Of a stretch of DNA of 64,000 nt, positions 47,201 through 52,696 are shown one piece after another. The notes under the pieces were generated by a model. It was not told the origin of the DNA and searched no databases. It worked only from the letters and a program-made list of their open reading frames with translations. Each line of letters opens with the position of its first letter. Positions within the stretch are counted from its first letter, which is position 1. The position numbers and the translations under genes were made by a program. Origin of the DNA: Cladocopium goreaui (taxonomy: Eukaryota > Sar > Dinophyceae > Suessiales > Symbiodiniaceae); assembly GCA_947184155.2 (NCBI GenBank), contig CAMXCT020006563.1, positions 308,074 to 372,073 on the forward strand, given 5' to 3'.

Positions 47201-49449
47201 GGATGGCCAGTTTCTGTGGGATTTCTTATGGTTTATCCCATAACTTATCCCATAACCAAATCGTCGACACAGCCGGCGTATCGGTCCTCCTCTGCTGAGT
47301 GGATGTGTCGTATCTCCGGGGATCTCCACCAACCTTTGGCGAAAAAGGCAAAGCGACCATCATTCCAGTGACATCACGTGGTGAGGAATGATCATCCATC
47401 CTATATATATATATACATATATATATATGTATACAGTGTATGTACATATTCATATATTGAACTATAATGAATTGACATAATGTCTAGAGTCACTCGATAT
47501 TCCTATATATTATGTTTATTGAATTATCCAATTGTTTATCTATCTAGAATCTAGTTTTTTTAATCTATCTGTGTCTGTGTCTGTCTGTGTCTGTGTCTGT
47601 CTCTGTCTCTGTCTCTGTCTCTGTCTCTGTCTCTGTCTCTGTCTCTGTCTCTGTCTCTGTCTCTGTCTCTGTCTCTGTCTGTCCATCCATCCATCCATCC
47701 ATCCATAGATAGTGGGTGGAACATCGTCGAATATTAAACTAGACTAACTAGAGACAGCAAGTAGAAACAACACATGGAAGGTATCTTCAACAAACGTATC
47801 CACTGGGATAAATCCGAAGTGGAAGGGGTCGCTGTTCCAGGGATAGAATTGTCTGTCAGAGTTGTTCCCCACAGTGCGTTTCAAACTGAAGATCGCAAAG
47901 TAAGAGACATAAGTTACATAGCCCTCAAATTCTCAACCACCTCTTCGGAACAGCAAACGCTTGTTCAAATTTCATCACCTCTATTTTCGGCGGCAAAAAA
48001 ATACCGAAGCCAGAAGAAATTGGGATGGATGCAGCATAGTTTCAGAGTGTCCGACGATCCGATATCCAATTTTTTTTGGCGCAGCAAGTTATCTAGAACT
48101 GAGTCTTCATGAACAGCTATCATTAGAACTTTAGGGTTGTCTTCAACTACCTAAACTCTGGTACCCATGAGATCGCACCATCCACCGGTGGAACGCCTAA
48201 TGATTCGTAGAGATGCAACACCTGGAAATCGTGCAAGTTGAATCCGGCGTTGGCTTCGAGATTAGTCGCAACGCGTCATGTATTAGTTACCATAAAAACA
48301 GTGTGTGCGGAGCATCTATCTCAATTACCCTCTGGTAAACGTTTACATAACTATGGAACATCACCATTTTTAATGGGTAAATCATCAATGGAAGATTCAT
48401 CTGATTTCACCATAATGATGGATATCTGGTTGGTGGTTGAGCCCTACCCCTCTGAAAAATATGAGTTCGTCAGTTGGGGCTATGAAATTCCCAACCAAAT
48501 GGAAAAATAAAATTCATGTTCCAAACCACCAACCAGAAACAGAGTGTGCGGAGCATCTATCTCAATTACATGCTGGTTCAAACGTTTGCCTGTTGAAACT
48601 GAGTGTGCAAATAGTTGAACATAAAACATGACCGGTTGCTTTGAGCATGATTGTCACTGATTTATGTGAAACTGTGCCGGAGTGAAACATCACGTCATTG
48701 CAGGAACTCATTCGTTGAAAAGAAGCCTACTGTAAACTAACATGTTTATGGAAAATCACCGTTGTCATAGAGGTAAATCATGTAACTAAATGAAAATAAC
48801 CATGGTTTTTCATCGCTATGTTACTGGAGTGTATCCCCACAACCCATCAAGTTCTTGGAGTTTCAACAAACCTTTTGATGGTAATCTCAGTGATGATACC
48901 CTCTGGTAAACTAACATAACGATTGAAAATGACCATTTGTAGTGAATTTTCCCATTAAACATGGTGATTTTCAATATATAGTTATGTAAATAACAGTTTA
49001 CCAGAGGGTATATGTGCTGATCGTTCTCGGGGTGACCCCCAGTTCCTCTTAATTCCTCCGGCAGACCTTGGGTGACAATGGACCCTGCGGAGCTTTTAAA
49101 CAGAGATGTTGATCCAAAAACAAGTCCTTCCTGATATGGTCAACACCGGTTAAACGTCATAATATGTCATGATGAACCATACCAAGTTTTACCAACATCC
49201 ATCATCTCCGTGAGAACAGTACACTGAAAACATGGTGGGTTCAATGGGTTTACCATAGTTTACCACATTTCCGAAGTGGGTTTTTGCATGAAATTGGACC
49301 TCAAAAACATCCAAATCATTACCCCAATCTCCCAGCAACAGTGTCAACGCCACCGTGATGTAGGAGAAATACGGCAAACGCGCAACGGTTTCAAGCACCT
49401 CGCAGGCCGCAGACTGCGGTGCGGGTTTCGTCGATCCGGCCCGAAATCT
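29118..49449 (-). CDS. PTOX: Plastid terminal oxidase gene (AOX family), multi-exon, core region
   Basis: PTOX is a di-iron quinol oxidase that passes electrons from plastoquinol to oxygen on thylakoid membranes (chlororespiration, carotenoid synthesis). Eleven minus-strand exons join in phase to 672 nt (224 codons) in the family's motif order: VLETVARLPYF, VLHLYESLG, DNELHHLLIME, LGGDASWFDRFAAQH, YYW..SP, YNFSHLVE, EHAYVTY, PPPPIAVKYY, NIRDDEYEH..TM. The six ligand positions known for the family (E of LET; E and H of NELHH; E of LVE; E and H of DDEYEH) are all present. Intron starts are GT, GC or GA. The copia element lies between exons 7 and 8. The N-terminus (transit peptide) and the C-terminal end after TMKA are not placed. 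Identification is secure; exact splice points are hand-chosen. Confidence 0.87.
29290..29333 (-). CDS. PTOX: PTOX exon 10 (TAVELENIFGTIDD)
   Basis: A 44-nt exon after ATATATTTTTCAG, donor GAT|GTGGGT. It reads TAVELENIFGTIDD and leads into VFENIRDDE, in the place of the family's RRP.I.NLYDVF. The stretch is about four residues longer than in land plants, so either the donor is slightly different or the loop is longer here. Confidence 0.65.
29799..29913. mobile_element. Family A MITE, degenerate
   Basis: CCCTCTGGTAGACCAAC ... GTCAAATTACCAGATAG; a diverged copy in a PTOX-side intron. Confidence 0.6.
30556..30660. mobile_element. Family A MITE, degenerate
   Basis: CTCTGGGTAACATAGCCATGG ... GCTGAGGGTAAC, an eroded copy. 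Confidence 0.5.
31424..31547. mobile_element. Family C MITE joined to a family A remnant
   Basis: Right end GGGGCCCCCACTTTG-TA intact; left end merges with a family A left arm at 31339-31423. Right flank matches, inverted, the left flank of 2415. Confidence 0.8.
32253..32369. mobile_element. Family D MITE beside PTOX exon 9
   Basis: GGAGGTTTCCTGAAAATAGG ... GGAAACCTCC, both ends present, in the intron after exon 9. Confidence 0.8.
32415..32526 (-). CDS. PTOX: PTOX exon 9 (PPPPIAVKYY..GDLY.F)
   Basis: A 112-nt exon with acceptor GCTTCTCAG. It reads VLGLSPHQ then PPPPIAVKYYVEGDLYNFAAW and TNQRPIG, the family's P.P.IAVKYY..GDLY.F block. The donor is probably GA (GGGG|GAATGC), which gives the phase needed by exon 10. 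A family D MITE begins 46 bp past the donor. Confidence 0.87.
32876..32991. mobile_element. Family B MITE with AACA target repeat
   Basis: Full copy flanked by AACA on both sides, inside the PTOX gene between exons 8 and 9. Confidence 0.9.
33147..33264. mobile_element. Family A MITE
   Basis: Left end canonical, right end CCAGGCCGGG-TA; lies 48 bp from PTOX exon 8. Confidence 0.85.
33312..33371 (-). CDS. PTOX: PTOX exon 8 (EHAYVTYQVF)
   Basis: A 60-nt exon with acceptor GACGCCAG and GC donor CAG|GCGTGG. It reads EHAYVTYQVFAAENAEVLRQ, matching .HA..TY..F after VE. It lies 156 bp from the 5' LTR of the copia element, on the opposite strand. Confidence 0.87.
33528..33801 (+). repeat. 5' LTR of the copia element
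   Basis: A 274-bp direct repeat of 41314-41587 with one substitution, beginning TG and ending CA. The transcription start and R boundaries are not visible. It contains the stretch CCGGGCCAATGGCTCAAG (33596-33613), loosely similar to the dinoflagellate spliced leader. Confidence 0.95.
33803..33815 (+). promoter_or_regulatory. Primer-binding site
   Basis: TGGTAGCGGAGCC starts one base after the LTR. TGGTA is the usual start of sites complementary to the 3' end of initiator methionine tRNA, the common primer of copia elements. The match to this organism's own tRNA cannot be tested here. Confidence 0.7.
33858..41318 (+). CDS. Copia gag-pol polyprotein, 2,486 residues, intact
   Basis: First ATG after the primer site. 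Gag occupies about 1-330, with a KG-rich stretch and a CCHC zinc knuckle (C314, C317, H322, C327). Protease: DTGA at 476-479. Integrase: zinc finger H1369 ... C1397-C1400 and core D1427, D1485, E1519. Reverse transcriptase: SFDITTAFL near 2033 and VDD with D2127, D2128. RNase H: D2281, E2334, D2380, D2429. Between protease and integrase lie a segment (about 630-875) where another frame looks more protein-like and a methyltransferase-like stretch (about 895-1125). At roughly 2,490 residues it is much longer than plant copia polyproteins (about 1,300-1,500). No stop or frameshift breaks it. Confidence 0.93.
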   Translation: MASSSEEKGNSIWSLLPSFDPAVDNAREYVEKVRFIEGVCPDRDKAMLAPRLAMLCKGTAWGQVKALDAESLTNKTEGVKNLLKALSSWEESAEMKTYELFEKALYKTNQKADESTTSFVNRLQVAMDELGVVDVKQFHAFLHLRQSALGVEDRKRVLTMTAGDMKVSKVEQAMRTLATSVLSSGAEPKKRVYPTNYVEPEVEQDANMATTYHVVYEEDEIDAETLEQMAQNGDSDALNMVSFEKDLEELFQEVPDLQHALVSYHEARTKILEKKKSRGFWPPYKGKNKGGFSKGFKKGSGKGGLLARIARTNCRACGEKGHWKAECPHKGTNNTQDNVNLAMHQEHRFTLPNNDQDAQVIFESITEDDEEIQSFATHWEDWDKSGDRKIMGITWGDNDNGVKSMPEREDHTQVDIPIHHAYCLHECIPRVQEFFAHRLLHRKSPGPMKPTSTDAECLHSSLDMENVKQAGLAILDTGASRSVVGHDVLPHVLKSLPPCVRNQIKEKSSNIGFRFGNNQVTYSQKQVHIPIFTATQKIWIVIEVVPAATPFLLSIQAMKMLGAQINLSNNHCYLTRIDRQLNLQESKNGLYLISMSELCLPVKPRHQHSFTAEADRAPSFFPPPGLTLPSCVHHANTGRSHAHDQEHGRGHHGVIAPVAGDTDEPVGGESTGPGDCNGSCPGAVESSERGSEPEGTHRATVKDAAGQNVVRLTKKSQERWIKQKFRDWRPVGRFMGSGGTGNGEFGPNAHHQHEREPAPVDGPPPEDAQAVHSCSELSTKNHCSSDRGERCAREPDSPHGPGLGVMGQQKSLVGQDPQWVPLLRSVRAAPKLRGLDFGKIRNGQRRHAGLHHVCSSSRSPGTSSTESQRVNAAPKEPVYDDLLIENEDEMKWLMNCIHHMPRRTRRIDLLEVYTEPNSKLVDEVRKQGGQAVRFTRDDGDLSTHAGQVALLRKIFLLNPKHIWLAPECRPWGPWSRFNQMRGITAFNRVQEDRSQAQTHLRLCDLIFKIQISKGDHCHVENPGPSSIWHQKEFERICRCTKPAFFDQCAFQLKHPETGELMKKNTRVQTSSEKVWKALDSRFCNRNHEHAQIAGSCHFRGQRIPLSQFASFYPTALAKSIAKAVMSPMPDPLDLPSAAFVHDGFPAVEVEGPPKKKSRFQVPRGLKREHQEEEPPRLEDDTWNEIMNSLRQSLPKSGVQQWDGPHQELIKKIQSLCPEHQIQGVMACKGREKFMTHPDNLSHRRTIVTSRGKHEVHDLGWEDLREMSKNQRNRKAFPSHVMVCVFGRPIEAGASNSEPARSALEPPRETEDTIDVPMDQQDSMEKPCDNVDVPASTWTSAAATISGPKFLALEPTKQRVIQKLHNNLSHPTAERLAKHLAERGASTEMIDAAKEYLCASCAERRPPSLNPPGVLKEARDFNQRISLDGFEWKGQTGFQGYVIHIIDEATQFHLGHRSCRDTASTWKVFSESWQAWAGTPQEIMMDCGGELVSDEMKNLLQQEGIKPILTAGPWQRGRVERHGGVVKEMLSRIDNSSPIKNDREFDQALSQSFRAKNAMSCINGYSPEQAVLGRATKLPASILGDQDDTAHLQATGDSPEAARFRAALELRTLARKAFVESDNSQAIRRALLKQSRGVPIEWQCGQPCMFWDRRKSPNMLEKGKWCGPAQVVLTESKTIVWVTHMNRLLRCARDNLRPVSLRELQHHPTFSQQVELARIQQMSSQLQARLHDRSGMFQFSDMGEDPIVDPEEISRREHTALQPEQEPTRRASNIEVPEMSLETPVETPIPNDNFESDHAGSSYEPSLAPSNPAEGGENMGENSHVSFGEASSVGESQGENSVAHHVATADNVVHDACIVESVPDGPVLQGDEDTLWTDAIDQSLDHCSFEFEMPWQLMERVSHQPKTHAVLLTTAAKKSRAEVRYSTLSSEEKQLFDRAKDKELRCWLKTSTVKRILRNRIHPDRIMTSRWILTYKPDPTSPSGHKHKARLVVRGYQDPEIDQVNTDSPTLGRDARQLLFQTVCSSGWDIQSFDITTAFLRGRADGRELAMEPVSELRDLLKMGKDEVCLLEGNAYGRVDAPLLFYRELRKQLESLGFSAHPLDGCLFMLRDPQNPQKLNGILGTHVDDGIGGGNEVFEKALTKLHKILPFGQREYRKFKFTGLDIEQLPDNSIRISQGEYINKIDPINIAKNRRVQKDDNATEQEVQDLRALCGSLQYAAVHSRPDLAAKVSFLQKSIPQAKVQHLLDGNKVLLEAKETAPTAIQIRPLSLEDTTFASFGDASFASASQLRAQQGLFIVACSKALSENKTSDISPVAWNSKQIGRVVRSTLSAEAYAMSSSLDKLTWIRCMWAFIHNPSFKWQHPEKSLQDEPKALLITDCKSLFDLVSKLATPNCQEWRTTVEVMLIKQQSDGHTQCRWISTAIMLADCLTKPMDASFLRTVLHLGRFRIFDEDQTLKNNTHKKMASRWMTKQDEGTSKKEKTPV
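35758..36468 (+). CDS. Overlapping +1-frame ORF inside copia gag-pol, about 236 residues
   Basis: Open from a TGA at 35734 to a TGA at 36466; the first ATG is at 35758 in context ACC-ATG. Its codons are rich in G/C third positions and the product looks ordinary: a coiled-coil-like part (QVLSNLLNEVQSQKGRIEQL), then GKTHNGSRFSEVYEQHPNYV, resembling the G+..G..F.EVY...P.Y..W module seen in other dinoflagellate copia proteins. The polyprotein frame across the same DNA is low in complexity (HHANTGRSHAHDQEHGRGHH). A T7 run plus CCACCGCCAG (35714-35730) could be a trans-splice acceptor placing this ATG first. Other explanations are two compensating indels or ribosomal frameshifting. Confidence 0.55.
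   Translation: MPTQGEAMRMIKSTAEAIMESLRLLLVILMSQLEVRAPDQEIATDHAQVLSNLLNEVQSQKGRIEQLSKMLQGKTLSGSPRKVKSAGSNRSFEIGDQSDASWDLEELEMGSLGPMPTTNMNVNLHQSTVHRQKMPKQSTVVQSSPQRTTAAATGANDVPESQIALTAQALESWGNKRVSWGKTHNGSRFSEVYEQHPNYVAWISARSATANVAMQDFIMYAQAREALEHRALRASA
41295..41307 (+). promoter_or_regulatory. Candidate polypurine tract
   Basis: AAAAAAGAAAAGA, 13 purines ending six bases before the 3' LTR, within the end of the coding frame. The usual polypurine tract abuts the LTR, so the assignment is tentative. Confidence 0.4.
41314..41587 (+). repeat. 3' LTR of the copia element
   Basis: Partner of the 5' LTR, 273 of 274 identical. The polyprotein stop codon (TGA at 41316-41318) lies inside its first five bases. 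Confidence 0.95.
41804..41907. mobile_element. Family I foldback repeat
   Basis: TAATGTGGTTGAAACAATG ... CTTGTTTTAACCACATTA, inverted centre relative to 19952; in the PTOX intron 7 beside the copia element. Confidence 0.8.
42641..42665 (-). CDS. PTOX: PTOX exon 7, 25-nt microexon (YNFSHLVE)
   Basis: One base plus eight codons, giving A-YNFSHLVE with the split codon; the family has AY.FSE.VE. The final Glu is the expected fourth ligand, and FSE is FSH here. The acceptor is TTGAGCAG and the donor is GC (GAG|GCGAGC). This is the last exon before the intron that holds the retrotransposon. Confidence 0.8.
42671..42839. mobile_element. Family C-like MITE, degenerate, beside PTOX exon 7
   Basis: CAAGGTGAGTCTCCCTAG ... 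CTGGGGGGCAAGAGCTTG; resembles the CAAGGTG subtype. Its edge is 5 bp from the exon 7 acceptor. Confidence 0.5.
42979..43084. mobile_element. Family A MITE in the PTOX intron 6
   Basis: Canonical ends with TA on both sides, between exons 6 and 7. Confidence 0.92.
43209..43264 (-). CDS. PTOX: PTOX exon 6 (ALVYYWIITGLFILSPEN)
   Basis: A 56-nt exon with acceptor CGGAAG and donor GC|GTCCGG in phase 2. It reads ALVYYWIITGLFILSPEN, the hydrophobic membrane-binding helix YYW...SP. Joined to exon 5 the spacing AQH-AALV-YYW equals that of the family. Confidence 0.87.
43688..43791. mobile_element. Family A MITE in PTOX intron 5
   Basis: Left end canonical; right end CCAGAAGC-TA. Confidence 0.87.
44289..44437. 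mobile_element. Family C MITE in PTOX intron 5
   Basis: Full copy between TA, with an internal repeat of GGTTAGTTGGTGATAACTATG. Confidence 0.9.
44487..44537 (-). CDS. PTOX: PTOX exon 5 (ALGGDASWFDRFAAQHA)
   Basis: A 51-nt exon with polypyrimidine acceptor ending CCGTGAG and donor GCG|GTGGCG. It reads ALGGDASWFDRFAAQHA, the family's LGG..WFDRF.AQH block, and directly continues exon 4. The family C MITE at 44289-44437 ends 49 bp beyond it inside the intron. Confidence 0.9.
44649..44730. mobile_element. Family A fragment of an A/B composite
   Basis: CATAACTATGGAACATCACC onward matches the copy at 48345 up to and across the junction with family B. Confidence 0.72.
44731..44844. mobile_element. 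Family B MITE of an A/B composite
   Basis: Full copy; left junction GATGGATAT-CTGGTTGG identical to that at 48426. Confidence 0.88.
44893..44970. mobile_element. Family I foldback repeat, short
   Basis: TAATGTGGTTAAAGCAATAAACC ... TTGCTTCAAGCACATTA. Confidence 0.6.
45107..45228. mobile_element. Family C MITE, CAAGGTGGTGCC subtype
   Basis: Near-perfect palindrome, CAAGGTGGTGCCCCCCTAG mirrored at the right end, TA on both sides. Confidence 0.92.
45333..45438. mobile_element. Family D MITE, best copy
   Basis: GGAGGTTTCCTAAAATGG ... CTATTTTAGGAAACCTCC flanked by AAAT on both sides. Confidence 0.88.
45735..45866. mobile_element. Family A MITE, diverged
   Basis: CCCTCTGGCAAATTAACATAG ... GCTATGTTAGTTTGTTGGAGGG, 108 bp from the PTOX microexon 4. 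Confidence 0.75.
45974..46006 (-). CDS. PTOX: PTOX exon 4, 33-nt microexon (DNELHHLLIME)
   Basis: Eleven codons, DNELHHLLIME, an almost exact copy of the PTOX motif holding the second Glu and first His ligands (E and H of NELHH). The acceptor is CAGCCAG; the donor is GA (GAG|GACAGG). Phase 0 at both ends. Confidence 0.9.
46401..46521. mobile_element. Family H foldback repeat
   Basis: ACTGGTGC...AACGTAGGG at the left, CCCTACGTAAAACGCACCAGT at the right; inverted copy at 60108. Confidence 0.75.
46924..47039. mobile_element. Family C MITE, CAAGGTGGTG subtype, diverged
   Basis: CAAGGTGGTGACTG ... CACCAGCACCTTG between TA; the centre has drifted. Confidence 0.7.
47287..47333 (-). CDS. PTOX: PTOX exon 3 (WWRSPEIRHIHSAEE)
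   Basis: A 47-nt exon after TTTTTCGCCAAAG. With the split codon it gives G-WWRSPEIRHIHSAEE, corresponding to the family's GWWR..HFAEE stretch. The donor is GA (GAG|GACCGA); the bases AGGAC occur at both ends of the intron, so the boundary can slide. Confidence 0.82.
47571..47706. repeat. CTGTCT hexamer array followed by CATC repeats
   Basis: CTGTGT units change into about 16 CTGTCT units, then CCATCCATC. Located in the PTOX intron between exons 2 and 3. Confidence 0.96.
48179..48221 (-). CDS. PTOX: PTOX exon 2 (VLHLYESLG)
   Basis: A 43-nt exon with acceptor TTTCCAG and donor GATG|GTGCGA. It reads VLHLYESLGVPPVD, the conserved helix following PYF in PTOX. Phase 0 in, phase 1 out, fitting both neighbours. 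Confidence 0.85.
48326..48425. mobile_element. Family A MITE left part of an A/B composite
   Basis: TA-CCCTCTGGTAAACGTTTAC ... then GGAAGATTCATCTGATTTCA up to a family B copy; the same arrangement occurs near 44649. Confidence 0.75.
48426..48536. mobile_element. Family B MITE of an A/B composite
   Basis: Full copy in PTOX intron 1; same left junction as 44731. Confidence 0.88.
48897..49010. mobile_element. Family A MITE in PTOX intron 1
   Basis: Both ends canonical with TA; short internal insertion near the right arm (TATATAGTTATGTAAATAAC). Confidence 0.9.
49354..49449 (-). CDS. PTOX: PTOX exon 1 of the recognised core (LETVARLPYF)
   Basis: Reads ..CEVLETVARLPYFSYIT, matching the family segment that carries the first iron ligand, the Glu of LET. 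The acceptor is TAG at 49450-49452 after a T-rich run; an inner CAG further in could be used instead. The donor ACG|GTGGCG leaves phase 0 and is needed to reach the next exon's VLHLYE. The plus-strand reading of the same DNA is also open but matches nothing. Confidence 0.8.
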
Positions 49450-50137
49450 CTACGTGTGGCCCGAAATCATCCAGAAAAAAAACACGCTCCGAATTGGGAA
49501 AGGTGATTGGTAATTATGGGGATATCGGGATATACCAAACTCAAATGGGTTTAGCGGCAACTGATAAGAATCGCTTGGTGTGATGAGTGTGATGGGAAAA
49601 AAACATCTCAATGAGCAGAGTCCCAAGTTTCGCGGGTTTTTCTCAGCATGCACAGATTTTAGATTCGATGCATGTCCCTCCTTAAGAGGGGCGGTGGCAG
49701 CGATGAAGTTCATGGGAAATCCCAGGGTTTTCCTGCAACTGTTGCAGGCACTGGCGATCCTTGAAATCTGACACGAGATCAAAGCAAAACCAGCCTCATG
49801 CCACAACCATGGCACAGATTTGTGACTTCTTTGTGTGATTGAAATGATTGAAACATATTGAATCACAAAAATACATATAGAATCATAAGATGTCATAAGT
49901 ATATAGTAAGAACAATAATAATAATACTTTGTTGCATCAGGTCTCGCCCTATTATTTTCTAAGGATGGGAACTGTTTGGCAAAAAACATGATTGAAACAT
50001 GTTCAAACCACCAACAAAATCATTGATTCTAAAGACAGCCTATACCGCTTATGATACCCTTGTGGTTGAGGCTGTGAAGTTTTAATGGCCATTATGCCAA
50101 GCAGACTGGAGAGATGGAATCAAATATATTGGCTATT

Positions 50138-50224
50138 GGATGTATATATATATATATAAATATAAATATATAAATATATATATTTATATAAATATATAAA
50201 TAAATATATATTTATATATATATA
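50138..50224. repeat. AT-rich microsatellite
   Basis: ATATAT and AAATAT units; followed by degenerate ATTCTATCTGGCA repeats to about 50400. Confidence 0.88.
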
Positions 50225-50805
50225 ATCTGACATTCTATCTGGCAGTCTTCCTGACATAGATCTACTGACATTCCATCTGGCATTCTATATTGCATCCTGC
50301 TTGGCATTTTATCTGATATATATTCTGACATTCTATCTGGTTTCTATCTGACGCATATTCTGACATTCTATCTGGCATTGTGTGGCATTCTATCTGACAT
50401 CTGGCGCTCGCTGTTGAGGTCCGGCAGTGCCCACTGACATCTGCCCCTCGCGGTTGAGGAGGCGGAGGAGGAGGAGGAGGCGGGCGGCATGCAGCCCTGG
50501 CAGGTGGGGAAGTATCGAACGGATAAGGAGTGGATCTTTGCATGACCATGTCCAAATGCTCCATGAAATTTTGGAATATGTACCCACCTTTGCCCAGAAA
50601 ACAACCCATTGGTTGCTCTACTGACATGTGAATGCATGCAAACGTCATCCGATTTCCCAAGGTTAGCCGCTATTTTCACAAGCAAAAGTCGCTGGCAAAC
50701 CTTATAAAAGGGAGAAACTCTCAATACCTGTGTAAAAATAAAACATCCTCCTGAAATCATCTAGGATGGTCAATGTTGATGCGTTCTCTCTGCTGTCGAT
50801 TTTAC

Positions 50806-50855
50806 CCGGCATCAATTGATCCCGTGCCATGGCTCAAGCGCCCTTGCCGTTTGAG
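50806..50855 (-). CDS. Candidate exon (LKRQGRLSHGTGSIDA)
   Basis: Acceptor CTGCTGCGCGGTTCAG and donor GCCGG|GTAAAA are both strong. 1.4 kb upstream of the first PTOX core exon, so it could belong to the PTOX N-terminus, but the sequence gives no motif. Confidence 0.32.
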
Positions 50856-51373
50856 CTGAACCGCGCAGCAGAGGATGAGCCAACTGAGCCAAGTTGAAGT
50901 TTTCTATGTGTCAAAATATACTGGTATAATTCAGCGCGCCAAATGAGATTATCTTCGTAGTACTATATCTTCAGGTAAAGTGATTCAAAATCATGCTGTT
51001 CAAATGTTGGGCATACATACATATATATATATATGTATATATGTGTATATATGTATACATATATATATATATATTGGTGCCTCAAGCGTAAGCCGGCGCC
51101 AGCACTGGCTAAAAAACACATTGGTTCGTCACTTTCAATGCTAACCCAGCCCCTTTTCTAGGGTGCCTGCTTGTAAATCAATTCAGGCGTCGTTCAATTT
51201 TGTTCATCAACCCGCTGGTAATTTAACATAATAACATAATTGGCTATGCGAAATCACCCTATTTAATCGGTAAATATCTACAAACAAATTATTTTCCATA
51301 CCTACGATATTTTATCAGATGATGGTATGCAAAATATTCTGGTATCCGCTGTTGAAACCTGAACTGATCGTAC

Positions 51374-51422
51374 CTCTGGGGCGGCCTGCAAACGAAGCAC
51401 ATTCCGAAATTCCCATCACCCA
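51374..51422 (-). CDS. Candidate exon (GDGNFGMCFVCRPPQ)
   Basis: 49 nt between GGCATTGTCCCAG and AGAG|GTACGA. In phase with the exon at 52100-52250 it reads GDGNFGMCFVCRPPQ, with cysteine pairs in both parts. Confidence 0.28.
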
Positions 51423-52099
51423 CTGGGACAATGCCATCAATGCACAAACCAATGGGCAAAACATTGAAACATGTTTTGGGGAAATCGTTTCAGACTCTAG
51501 TCTATACCACGACATTCCATGCATATCATGCATTATTGTGACCGTATTACTTACACTTAGTAAACCTGCGTATTCATGCATTTTGGGGGCATAAATTAAG
51601 CCAAACTTAGTATCACAATCTATCAGTGATCAACTGGCAGTTGGTTCATGCAAGCATTCATGATTCGAGGCCGGCAGGCATGAACTAGGCAGGAGTGCCT
51701 TTGGCCATTTGAGGAAACTCTGGAAGATTCATAAAAATGTAGAGCAACCGGCCAACGTTGGCTAAAACCCAGGTGGCGCATGGAACGATTTTTGATAAAC
51801 AACCACTGAAAATCACAATGTGGAGGTGACAGTGGTAACCAACCAATTCTTTCAATCGGTGCCGCTTGTTGACTTATCACTCAAAAAAAACAATATCCAG
51901 AAAAAAAACACATGTTTCCCTCCGTCTCCTCAAATCACCGACTTCCAACCACGGCCCCCGCGGCAAACACTGCTCTTTGGAGCCCGTTGCCACGGTAAAA
52001 CCGCCAGCAGAGGGGCGGAGTGAGTGGCCCCACCCAACGTCGGACAAAAAATTGAGTTTGGAAGGAAGCAATAGTGCAAACGATTATATATAACAAGTC

Positions 52100-52250
52100 C
52101 TGGGACAGTTTCACACACATTGCAAACATTTGCAACATCAATTTGCTGTTGAACCCTGAGCGAAAGCACCACTTGTTCCTCACCAACAAAGTGTTCCATC
52201 ACAGCCGCGTTGCACCGCAGCAACACGCGCTCCAGTCCCGCAATCACTAT
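52100..52250 (-). CDS. Candidate exon (IVIAGLERVLLRCNAAVMEH)
   Basis: Reads IVIAGLERVLLRCNAAVMEH, FVGEEQVVLSLRVQQQIDVA, NVCNVCETVP with good third-position bias. Acceptor GCGTGAAG; the donor appears to be GA (CCAG|GACTTG). The opposite-strand ORF is a shadow. Confidence 0.38.
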
Positions 52251-52418
52251 CTTCACGCTACTACAATTGGCCTGGTGTCAAGCCATGCCCACCGATGGAC
52301 CATGAGAAAGTGGAAACGTCTTAACAAATATTAACAAATAAGGCACGGTGATTGTCTTTGGGTTTGTGAAAGGTCTGGTGAACAAACAAACTGCGACAAT
52401 TTAGCTGAATATATTGTC

Positions 52419-52579
52419 TTTGTTGCTCTCGCGTTTTTCACCCCAGGCAGCCAGCGCACTGGCATGGAATGTGTTGAAGTAGGCGTTTGAAATTGAAAGC
52501 AAAGTCACCGTCCCTATTGTGGCGGCCGCCAGTATCCAGACCCCACAGCCCCACATTGCAAACGCAACTACCACACAGG
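52419..52579 (-). CDS. Candidate exon with a double hydrophobic segment
   Basis: Reads CVVVAFAMWGCGVWILAAAT, IGTVTLLSISNAYFNTFHAS, ALAAWGEKRESNK. Two adjacent hydrophobic stretches suggest a membrane hairpin. Joins in phase to the exon at 52697-52773. The donor is either GA at 52418 or GT at 52441. Membrane protein of unknown family. Confidence 0.42.
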
Positions 52580-52696
52580 CTCATGGCCAGGTTTAATTTT
52601 CGTGACACGCGCGCGCGCGTCTGAAAACCTTGGTTGCAGCAAAACTATTATAGTTATAATGTCCAAGCCTGCGCTCCCGCATCGCAGGAATCCTAC

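Larger units (their letters stand above)
48299..48569. repeat. 29-bp direct repeat bracketing an A/B MITE composite
   Basis: AGTGTGTGCGGAGCATCTAT at 48299 and AGAGTGTGCGGAGCATCTAT at 48541, each followed by CTCAATTAC, on either side of the composite. Confidence 0.85.

Noticed and set aside
47815..47885. Minus exon LKRTVGNNSDRQFYPWNSDPF with strong splice sites
   Set aside because: Very protein-like and in phase with a frame near 44.6 kb, but the PTOX motif order places exons 2, 3 and 4 at 48.2, 47.3 and 46.0 kb and leaves no room for it. A warning about phase matching by eye.
47774..48112. Plus ORF of 112 codons
   Set aside because: Lies over PTOX introns and has no splice or family support.
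49364..49502. Plus-strand exon EKYGKRATVSSTSQAADCGA with GT donor
   Set aside because: The same DNA on minus gives the PTOX LETVARLPYF exon, so this is a shadow.
50817..50900. Spliced-leader relic CCGTGCCATGGCTCAAG and small plus ORF MAQAPLPFELNR
   Set aside because: The leader match needs two gaps, and the better reading is a minus exon with strong splice sites.
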